NCBI RefSeq assembly: GCF_026151205.1
Contig: NC_087083.1
Location: forward strand, 2,680,536-2,744,535
Direction: 5' to 3'
Origin: Bolinopsis microptera
Lineage: Eukaryota > Ctenophora > Tentaculata > Lobata > Bolinopsidae
DNA: 64,000 nucleotides
Position 1 is the first letter of the stretch, and each line of letters opens with the position of its first letter. The translations under genes were made by a program, and so were the position numbers. Below, in pieces: positions 40,298-49,879 of this stretch. The notes beneath the pieces were generated by a model. It was not told where the DNA came from. It searched no databases and saw only the letters and a list, made by a program, of their open reading frames with translations.

Positions 40298-43200
40298 TTA
40301 ACGCATTAACTAACGCAACAACAACAAATAGAAGGAAACGTGTTCAACGGCAAAGAGAAGCTGATTTAGCGTGAAGAATCCTTATTTGTGAAATAAAGCC
40401 ACAAGCAGTAATTGAATTAATGACTGTGTAATGCATAGTGATGGTATACTAAATCCCTTCTGGAATAAGATCCTGTTCAGTTTGTGACTGTACGGTTTGA
40501 GAACGAAGAAACAGACTACAGAAGGTTGTTAACAGCCCCAACAAATGAAGGAGTAAGGAAGAATCTACAATCACTTCCTACAGTAGAAGAAGTTGTATTG
40601 CCAGGTCTCGAGGTATACGATTACAGTTACTATTTTAATAAAAAACAACAGGCTATTATAGATCGAAATAAACTGTAAGTACATGTTTATGATGCGATTT
40701 GTATTACACAATTCTCACGAGAACATCAAGCATGATGATAGAGCGCTGCATATGGTTCTACAACTGTAGACACTGACAGTGTTAGACATGAAAATTAATA
40801 TCACCGGTTTTTTTTTAAAGCAGCTTTTTTAATCATTGATTTTCTGGTAAAACTTCTTGGTCTGGAACAATACGTCACAAGTGAGGCACACCGTTACAGA
40901 CCTAATCAGCAAACTGAAGTTTACAGAATCCAGGTCAAAACGAAAACTGAATTAATTATAATCCTAATCTATCCAGACTTTAAAACTTTTGTTGAATATT
41001 AGTGGTTTGTCGGGACAAAATTAATATAAGAATTGGACACAAGTTCCAAGACTAGGGTTAGATTATTTGGGATCTGATCTCACACTGTTAGCAGCACATA
41101 AAATGGCAGAATAAAAATAAGGCCAAAGCGGGTATATAATATAATATAAGGGATAATCTCAGAATTTCGTAACGTGGTGTCTATCGTTAAATAAAAGATC
41201 TATATATCATGTATCACGTTTTTGGAGACAACCATAATTTGTCTCGGTCTCCGAAATCATCGATTCACCCTTTGACAGATGACTTGAACCTTTATAAAGA
41301 AAATGAGAGACGGGTAATCACTAATAGCAATCATTTAATGATCCGGAGAGTTTATATAGCTGCCAGTCCGGCAAGAATCGATTCATTACATGTTATAAGA
41401 TATAAGAGTCGATGTGAGCCCATTTTAAAATGCGAGAATTGGAATTTCCACATTACAGCTTGAGCAATGAGCACTATAATTTGATGTGAGCCATTTTTAC
41501 AGGGATATGAGATTTCAACATCACGAACAAGGGCGCACTAGGCACCTATATATAATTATATATATTATAACTACCGTCCTTAACCATCCATATCTACTTA
41601 GTTAAACATCTAGTCCGTGCTCTCCGGAAACGCCAGAATATGCCTTAACCTTTTCTGATTTTTATCAATGATATCGAACTTTGTAAACATCATGCACTTT
41701 GTGATTTGTATGTTTTGGCTGATGACACTCGCCTAACCATTGCTACAATTCAGAGAATGACATCCAAGCTCCTCCAAAAATTATCTGCAAAATGTCATGA
41801 TTGGTCTGAAAGAAATAATACGGCCCTTTCACAAAGACAACTTACGTACAGTGCCACAAAATACAACGCACCAATATTACGGATCTGAGCTTCCATTATA
41901 TGGTTGAAACCATAAATCAATACACTCAGATTCCAAAGACACAACACTTTAGTTTAGAGTACCATCAGCTCAGGATTTAGGCGCCTAGTGTCAAGTGTAT
42001 TCTCTTGGTCCCAGTGGCGTAAACGTTAGCCTGTTGGCAACCCCCGCCCCCCCCAGAATATCAGAAGGCACGATTTCCACTACTGGGAACGCTGGTCCTA
42101 TCTATCTCTGATGTCTCGTCAACGAAAGAGGAGCGATCATCAATCTCCATATTGAAAAATCCTCCACGAAAGACCACAATAATCTGAACGTTCTATTTTT
42201 TTCACGCCCAAGCTTGGAAACTTCGCAATAATTCCATCAAAACGTAGAACCAGTTTCAACCGGCAGCAAACCAGATCACCTTGTTTCATGACAACTCATA
42301 ATGCCGTTCCAGGGACTTAAGCTGAATCCCTAAACCATCTGAATGTCATTCAAGATCTGGAGCATATTTCCAAAGATAAGCTTACAAAGTCCATAGATTG
42401 TCTCTCCTGATAAGCCGCCGATCAGGAGATATACGCTTCCAAATACGAACTCTCTCTGCTGTGCTGGCGCAACGAGCGAGACCTTACCGTCGCTAAGGGG
42501 TGGTAGAAGATGTATGGCCCCGTCAAGTCTTGACGAAACTCATCATAGGTCACACAGGTAGTACATGATTATTATTGTACTACTAAATTACTATAATTAA
42601 GACAGAGAAAATGCGCTGCAATTATGGTAATTAGTAACTTAGAATATAAAGCGATGTCGAAAAATGAATCCAGTGTGTTGTAATCACGACTCGATGATGC
42701 TCGATAAATTAGGCATTCTAATAGTAATGTCACTAATTAAGAGTGTATAAGATATAAGAAGATTGTAAATAATGTTTTAAAACAATTATGAAAGAACATA
42801 CGACATAAAATCGATAGAACGATATCTTATTAATATTAACATGATTAAGGCAATTGTTATAAACCGTCCTGGAAATATTCAGTATCGGACATAGAAAAAG
42901 CACATAATGATGATTAATAAATGATAAACTTATGATAAGGACATAAACACGGTAACAAGAAAATATAATTCTGCCCAAACTTCGTAAATATTCACCAGCA
43001 CAACTTGTCCATATTATCATTTCTTCTTTTTTTCGATAGTTGCGGCAATTAAATAAAAATCCTGTCACTGTTTTGAACCAGTTTATTTTGGTAGAACTTT
43101 GGAGAAATAAATCAACTGCAGAGAAATAGAGCATTACGTGTGAAATAATAATGAACGATTTTGGATGTAAGTGTACTGAATTAGAGATCATCTTCATTCA

Positions 43201-43330
43201 TCCAACCGCAAAGAGACGGACCTTTAGTCAATCCAATATAACACACTAGACTGAACTTAAACATGTACTGTTAACAGTGTACTGTTAACATGTACTGGTT
43301 AAAGCAGAGTTAAAAAAACGAAGTTTAAAA
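40298..43330 (+). repeat. 13.4-kb megarepeat, partial copy 4 and array end
   Basis: Only the first ~3.03 kb of the unit is present, matching 1-3060 of copy 1. Homology stops at about 43330, just after the CATGTACTG-TTAA direct repeats, where the other copies continue with AAAACGAATG and this one switches to unrelated DNA. The sequence also becomes visibly cleaner at this point. It is either the true array edge or an assembly join. Confidence 0.93.
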
Positions 43331-43548
43331 TTAAAAGCTAGAAGGCAATCAAAACCATAAAAAATCTGAATTTTTTTCAACTTTTTTTGGACGTTTTTTT
43401 AATTTTAGCAAATGATTTTTAAATCCATTTTTCATACACTAAGCAAAAAAAGCAGTCTATAATAATTATAAGTAAAAATGTTAAAATATGTGTACATGAT
43501 CATTATCTAATATCACATATCATCTTCATCAAATGGGTTTTCGTGCAG

Positions 43549-43827
43549 GGAGATATCCCGGTTTGTCTTCTACTTTATCGAGATGGGTGGTATATGGTAG
43601 AAGGTATCGTAGCTGACATAAGCCACCGATGGTCGCCTATACCAAGTGGGTAGGTTTAGATAAAGCTTAAGCTGTACTTTAGGCATTCAAGTATCTCTCT
43701 AGTAGAGCAGTTGGGATCGTTCATTGCCCGGTACGACTACGAGTTGGACAGACAACCAGTTGTAAGACAAAATGAGGTAGAAGAAGCCGAAGATCAACTT
43801 CAAGATAGTGATCATGCAATAATGTGA
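43549..43827 (+). pseudogene. Coding-like remnant with two in-frame stops
   Basis: One plus-strand frame reads 34 codons (containing YRDGWYMVEGIVADISHRW), then TAG at 43651 and 43657, then 55 codons ending at TGA 43825-43827. The second part has coding character, with FIARYDYELDRQPVVRQNEV and a Glu/Asp-rich tail. It starts just after a possible splice acceptor (TTTTCGTGCAG). I do not recognise the family. It could be a decayed terminal exon, a transposon protein fragment or chance; the two stops argue against an intact exon. Confidence 0.3.
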
Positions 43828-43977
43828 TATTTACAATTCAGATTGTTAAAATTTTATGATACCTTGTTTTTATTGATTCAACAATATAGCTTAGTCTAAT
43901 GATAGCAATTGAAATTGACTGAAATTAAAAAGTTGTCATATTCTGGACAAAAAGTTCGAAATGGAAAAATTTTTGAA

Positions 43978-44081
43978 CAAAATTCAACGGACTTTAACTT
44001 GGACGGACATTAATTGAACGGACTTTATTTGAACGGACATTAAAGTGAACGCTAGGGCCTCCAGCGTTCAAGTAATGTCCG
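43978..44081. repeat. GAACGGACATTA/GAACGGACTTTA motifs and hairpin
   Basis: Four nearly identical motifs (CAACGGACTTTAA, GGACGGACATTAA, GAACGGACTTTAT, GAACGGACATTAA) stand in a row. The last opens a hairpin (44034-44081) whose arms CGGACATTA-TGAACGCT pair with AGCGTTCA-TAATGTCCG around a 9-base loop. Confidence 0.65.
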
Positions 44082-44926
44082 ATAAGGTAACTTCGAGTGT
44101 GGACCGTGCTTTATGCTCAAAAGAGGAAATACCAACTTGCGAAATTTAAAATATTGTCCTAACAAAACTGACGCTTACTTTGGTTAATTAACAACATTAC
44201 AGCCAGAATGATTGTCCCCAGACATTTCCGATTTACTTTGCAAACGAGTTATAGCCAGCTTGTAAACCATGTTTCTACATTCTACTCGTAGGTGCAGGTG
44301 CTTTATTTGTGTATTCTCATCATTCTCGATGTCATTTAAATTAATCTTATTTCCTTAAATAAAGTTTGTGAATTGTATGCAGAACGTAAAATTTCGAAGT
44401 AAAACTGTATTATTTTTTCGAACCCTCCGTTATCAAAGTTGGTACATGTAATATTTTGATAAGGCGATGAACTAACAGAAAGAGAGAAAGTGAGCACACG
44501 CGTTTACCTCATAATAATTGTATTACCAAAATGTTAAAACAAGCTTCAAGTAAAATTTTGATTAAGTCATCATTTTATCTGCTAGAAGCGCAGCTGACTA
44601 TCAATTGAACTGTAAAGAAAGTATACAATTTCTCACGTCGCGTATTATTTAATTACCTCATGCAAAACTCGCCCAAAAGCCTTGCTTTTGCTTATCAGTA
44701 TCACGTCATTCTTGAACTGCAGTGGGTAATCTGCAGTGGGTAATCTCATTTAACCCCATGACACTTGGTGCAAGAGTTCTGTCAACTATAAAAAAGGACA
44801 AAATTTCGATCTAGCATATTATTTTAGTTCATCCTATCAGGAACATGGGTTCAATGTTCATGCATAGTTTTCAATTCGATATGATTTGATTTTTAGTAAA
44901 CCCCGAATGATCACTCCTCCTTTATA

Positions 44927-44934
44927 AAAATTTG
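44927..44934 (+). repeat. Target-site duplication, left (AAAATTTG)
   Basis: Directly abuts the left terminus of the foldback element and is identical to 53067-53074 in the same orientation. Confidence 0.85.
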
Positions 44935-45480
44935 GGCAAGTTTCCATAAACGATATTTTATGATCGGCGACGATAATCGCTTATTGAGCGCTTTTTCGGC
45001 GCTTTTTTTTTTAAAAACCGTTTACAATCGCTTTTTTTACGATTATAAACGGTTCAAAAAAAATCGCTTATAATCGACTATAATTGGTGTCATAATTCAA
45101 AAAAGCGCTTTTTTGAATTTAAAAGCGCTTATAAGCGCTTTTAAGCGCTTACTAGCGTCGCTGAGCGACTTGAAAGCGGTTTTCCAGTAGGATTGGCGCC
45201 AAAAACGGGTGGATAAGCGGTTGGCCGGATAAGCGATTCGTGGGCGCTTAATTGAACCAATTATAAGCGATTATAAGCGCTTATAATTGGGGTGCAATTT
45301 AGCTGTTTGTAAAGCGCAAATAAAGCGCTTATAAGCGCTTTTAAAATTGAGTCAGGAAAACGCTATATTACATCTTATAACCGCTTATAATCGATTATAA
45401 GCGTTTTTTTAGAAATCGCTTATTACGGCTAATTCATCGCTATTTCACCGCTTTTACCGCTTTTCCTATCATCCATGGCC
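44935..45480 (+). repeat. Left terminal inverted repeat of foldback element
   Basis: Pairs with 52530-53066 in reverse complement. Shared landmarks include CCAGTAGGATTGGCGCCAAA, ACGGGTGGATAAGCGGTTGG and the GCGCTTATAAGCGC palindromes. It has few gaps, so the two arms are either young or kept alike by conversion. Confidence 0.88.
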
Positions 45481-46855
45481 AGGTGAGCAGGAATTAAAAA
45501 GCGCTTATAAGCGCTTTTTCGATGCTGCCCCTAGCCTGGTCGGAACGGGGTAGTGCCCGGAATTTAAAAGCGCTTATAAGCGATTTCTCAATTCCCCTTA
45601 ACCTGGTCAGAACTTGCATGTGCTTTTCTGAGCAACCTGGGGTGCACCGGCAGAGTCAGGATTTAAAAGCGCTTATAGGCGCTTATGATCGCTTTTCTAC
45701 CACTTTTCCTATCACCCATGGCATGGGTTGGCAAGAATTATAAAGCGCTTATAAGCGTTTTTCAATGCTGCCCCTTAGCTGGTCGGAACGGGGGAGTGCC
45801 CGGAATTTAAAAGCGCTTATAAGCGCTTTTTCAATGCCGCCCCTAACCTGGTCGGAACGGGGTGCCCCGAATTTAAAAGCGCTTATAAGCGATTTCTCAA
45901 TTCCCCTTAACCTGGTCGGAACTGGAGAGTGCCAACTTGCATGTGCTTTTCTGAGCAACCTGGGGTGCACCGGCAGAGTCAGGATTTAAAAGCGCTTATG
46001 ATCGCTTTTCTACCGCTTTTCCTATCACCCATGGCCTGGTTGGCAAGAATTAGAAAGCGCTTATAAGCGCTTTTTCAATGCTGCCACTAACCTGGTCGGA
46101 ACGGGGGAGTGCCCGGAATTAAAAAGCGCTCATTAGCGCTTTTTTAATGCTGCGCTTATAAGCGATTTCTCAATTCCCCTTAACCTGGTCAGAACTGGAA
46201 ATCAGTGTGCCCGCTTATAGTTATAAGTGCTTTTCTGTGCAACCTGGGGTCACCGGCAGAATCAGGATTTAAAAGCGCTTATGATCGCTTTTCTACCGCT
46301 TTTCCTATCACCCATGGCCTGGTTGGCAAGAATTAGAAAGCGCTTATAAGCGCTTTTTCAATGCTGCCACTAACCTGGTCGGAACGGGGGAGTGCCCGGA
46401 ATTAAAAAGCGCTCATAAGCGCTTTTTAAATGCTGCCCCAGGCCCCTAACCTGGTCGGAACTGGAAATCAGAGTGCCCGCTTATAAGTGCTTTTCTGAGC
46501 AACCTGGGGTACACGGCAGAGTCAGGATTTAAAAGCGCTTATGATCGCTTTTCTACCGCTTTTCCTATCACTCATGGCCTGGTTGGCAAGAATTAGAAAG
46601 CGCTTATAAGCGCTTTTTCAATGCTGCCACTAACCTGGTCGAAACGGGGGAGTGCCCGGAATTAAAAAGCGCTCATTAGCGCTTTTTTAATGCTGCGCTT
46701 ATAAGTGATTTCTCAATTCCCCTTAACCTGGTCAGAACTGGAAATCAGTGTGCCCGCTTATAGTTATAAGTGCTTTTCTGTGCAACCTGGGGTCACCGGC
46801 AGAATCAGGATTTAAAAGCGCTTATAGGCGCTTATGATCGCTTTTCTACCGCTTC
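45481..46855 (+). repeat. Left-arm array of 245-313-bp palindrome-rich repeats
   Basis: The phrase CCTATCACCCATGGCCTGG or a close variant recurs at about 45466, 45708, 46021, 46305 and 46565. Each unit carries several AGCGCTTATAAGCGCT-type 16-bp palindromes plus the boxes AACCTGGTCGGAACGGGGG and CACCGGCAGAGTCAGGATTT. Unit length varies as palindrome modules are gained or lost. Open frames across it are repeat translations. Confidence 0.9.
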
Positions 46856-46857
46856 TA

Positions 46858-47217
46858 CTAAATCGCTCGCCCAAATTTTAAGGAAATTCTTGTGAAAAGG
46901 CCCTTTGGGGCATGAAAGTGATATATATCGGTGTATTTTTGGACGCTGATTCCGAATCAACCCCCATGACGTAGGGTTAAAATGCTTCCCTGGAGAGTTA
47001 TGGGCAAAAAACCGTTTTGGTCACGTGACAGGCTAGTAAAATACGAATTCGATTGTTTAGGGCCCGGGTTAGGGTTAGGCTTGTGGTAAGGGTTATGGTT
47101 AACTTCGGGGTTATGGTTAGGGTTAGGGTTGGGATTAGGATTTATGTAAAACCGTTTTGTACGGCTGCAAAACCATAAAAACCAAAGTCACGTGAAATTT
47201 TTGGTCGAGCGAATTAG
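46858..47217 (+). mobile_element. 360-bp MITE-like element with telomere-like tract, copy 1
   Basis: The ends are inverted: CTAAATCGCTCGCCCAAA at the left and the complement of CTAATTCGCTCGACCAAA at the right, each flanked by TA, as expected of a TA-target family such as Tc1/mariner-type MITEs. Inside (about 47058-47135) is a run of imperfect GGGTTA repeats. It has no coding capacity. A diverged copy lies inverted at 48942-49296. Confidence 0.7.
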
Positions 47218-48941
47218 TAAAAGCTGAGTTGGACTCCAATATATGGAACAAATATTTTACGAGTGTCACCCGTCAATTCTCGCAATCACATTCAACATTG
47301 CGCTTCGCTATAGTTTGGTAAAAATTCACCACTAGACTGGGCCTCGCCAAGCTGTGAATTGAAAGATTGACATCGCATTGTGAGTCAATATTTTATTTTG
47401 TCTCATGTTAGTTCATGCTGTAAAATGGGCATATCAGCTTGTTTACCGATTACCGCGCAATTGTTTAATTTACTTATGACTATGTCACGACGCGACCTGA
47501 ATGATACAAATAGACCCAATACCCATGGTTAACAGGTGATACTCTTAATTGACGGATGTTACTCGTCTAAAGTAGCGCGCGCCGCTTTCTTCTCGAAATG
47601 CCACGATGGCACGTGCTATGTCGGGCCAGACCAGTAACATGTAACATGCAATGGTCAAGTGATACTCTTAAAATATTTATCACAAATATAAGCAATTAGA
47701 CCGGCGACAATTAAGTGTCTTGCATGCTTATAAACACGTTTTGCATGGTATAAATACGTCTTGTATGGTTATAAACACACAAACTTATGGTTATAACTAT
47801 ATATAATACAGCCATGAGGGGTGATTCGGAATTGAAGCGTCCTTGTAGGTTAATAACCTACCAGGGCGCGCGCCGAGTTGGACTCGTCGACGTTGACCAT
47901 TGTTAATGATCTGGCCCGGCGCGCGCTACTTCATAGCACTTGCCATCGACTTCGAGAAGAAAGCGGCGCTACTTCGAAGAAATTTAGACGAGTAACATCC
48001 GTCAATCGTCGACGGTCCTAATATTTAAAGCAAATATATTACGAGTATCACCCGTTAAAAGCGTCCAAAATCTATACTAATTTTATCATAATTTAAAGCA
48101 TTTTTAATTATTATTGTATTATTATTACTCTGTATTTAGTATGTATGCACGACTGCCTACGTGCAAATTAGGTGAAAAGCAAAAGGTTGGGAACCAATAT
48201 ATGGTTGCCAAAATCGATGGAGGGTTGGCGGCTAAATCAAAGCCCAACGGCTCTGGATTAGGGGTGGACGATAAAATAAACTTGCTCAGATTTTAAAATT
48301 TTTTGTAACACTGTTTTCTAGAGACTGTGAGAATTTTCACAATACCAAATTTGTCATACCTTTTTGGAAAGATCGGTGAGTTTCGCCTCACTAGCTGGGT
48401 GCCTTTTGTTCTATCCAGAGCCCTTGCGCTTGCAGTAGCGCGCGCCCACTCACGTCTTGATGTACTTGTGAAACAAGCGCGCCCGAAGTGGCGCGAAAGC
48501 ACATGGTTAGGTGAAGGGTGCCATATTTGATGGTGCGCGGCTTTTGGAGCAAAGTAGATGTAAAAGTCGCGTAATTTGACCAAATTCGTTGATTTTTGTC
48601 GTATTATTTCGGACACTTTCCTCGTAAGTCTATGAGTACAGAGTGAGAGCTCACCAATTTTTGTTGCAATCGGAGGTCGGGAAGGATACTCAATATCTAT
48701 TTGTTTGAAGAAAATTGTGCTGGCCGAAATTAGTGCTAAAAAACTATCCTACTATACAGTCGGCACGCGCGGCTCACTGTTGATGGCGCACTACCTATCT
48801 GGATATAATAGAGCAACGGCAGCACGAAGGCACATGGTTAAGTTAGGTGCAAAATAATCAAACATGCAGAAACTCTTAGCTTTATTGCATTGTATATCAT
48901 GTGTACGCTTATTTTTGTATAAAAACCGCGACCGGCTCTTG
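47218..48941. other. Centre of the foldback element, no transposase seen
   Basis: Contains a nested inverted repeat (about 47548-47612 against 47942-48007, sharing GACGGATGTTACTCGTCTAA and CTTTCTTCTCGAA). It also has ~45-bp direct repeats around ATATTACGAGTATCACCCGT (near 47236-47275 and 48018-48060) and several GCGCGCGCC tracts. Short frames on both strands around 48290-48616 overlap each other and show no recognisable motif. Confidence 0.6.
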
Positions 48942-49296
48942 CTAATTCGCTCGCCCAAAAATTTCACGTGACCTTGGTTTTTATGGTTTTGCAGCCGTAC
49001 AAAACAATTTTACATAAACCCTAATATAATCCCAACCATAACCCCGAAGCTATCCATAACCTGCGTACCTTAATCCAAACCCTAACATGAGCCCTAAACA
49101 ATCGAAATCATGTTTTACTAGCCTGTCACGTGACTAAAATGGTTTTTGCCCATGTAACTCTCCAGGGAAATATTTTTACCCTACGTCATGGCGGGTGATT
49201 CGGGATCAGCGTCCAAAAAATACACCGATTTAGATCAATGTCATACCCAAAGGCCTTTTCACAAGAATTTTCTTAAAATTTGGGCGAGCGATTTCG
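48942..49296 (-). mobile_element. 355-bp MITE-like element, copy 2 (inverted)
   Basis: Reverse-complement relative of 46858-47217 along its whole length, clearly more diverged than the outer arms are from each other. Its GGGTTA-like tract (here CCCTAA-like, about 49018-49097) is more degenerate. The right end is flanked by TA, the left by TG. Confidence 0.7.
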
Positions 49297-49879
49297 TAGG
49301 AGCGATTCAAACGCGCAATCTGGCGCGGTTTATTTGTTGCAGTTTTACTATCTAATAATCAAATTTTACAAGCTATCTCAGCACGCCTGCACGCGCACGG
49401 CTTTACTAGCGTATATGTACATTACTTTTTTCCTATTGGTACTCAGCGTGCACTTGTTTTTATGTCCACGATTGATTATGAACAAGTACGTGAATGCTGG
49501 TCACGCACACACTAACTTTCAATGAGCACCGCACTTTTTTCAGACGTCGTGATTCGCTCAGCCCGACTAGAGATTCCTTGGAATGACATAAACAGGCCTG
49601 TCATACTCGTTGACAGACTGAGCGTGGCCCAGCGCAATAATTTAATGTGAAGTGTGTATGACTGATGACGCAGCGCGCATCGACCGCCACCAGGACAACC
49701 ACCACCATTAACAACATATAAATAAACGCTTTACAATTTCTGACAATTATTGTCAGAGAACTTTGCCGCGCCGTGCACTTAGCCTTCTTGCTTGGCTTCT
49801 AGATCGCCAGTCAAACAACTATGTTTAAATCCATGTTGATAAATGATAGATAAATCGGTAAAAACCAGCAATAAAAAGT
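49297..49879. other. Right-arm-specific spacer
   Basis: This stretch has no partner in the left arm. It holds a short palindrome (TCTGACAATTATTGTCAGA at about 49739) and no convincing gene; the 81-codon frame starting in the MITE end is judged spurious. Confidence 0.5.

Larger units (their letters stand above)
43331..44926. other. Unique AT-rich DNA between megarepeat and foldback element
   Basis: Clean, single-copy sequence. It holds a coding-like remnant (43549-43827), a hairpin with flanking direct motifs (43978-44081) and otherwise nothing I can name. The base quality looks much better than in 1-43330. Confidence 0.7.

Noticed and set aside
42733-43197. 154-codon minus-strand frame, the longest in the array
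   Set aside because: The same region in the other copies has stops and different starts; its Ile/Leu/Phe/Tyr-rich make-up is typical of AT-rich non-coding DNA, and the start exists only through copy-4 indels.
45522-45989. Similar frames (WSERGSARNLKALIS type) in both arms of the foldback element
   Set aside because: The same peptide recurs wherever the DNA repeat recurs, on both strands; it reflects repeat translation, not a protein family.
47058-47135. GGGTTA repeats as a chromosome end
   Set aside because: The tract is short, degenerate, internal to a MITE-like element and present in two orientations with unique DNA on both sides.
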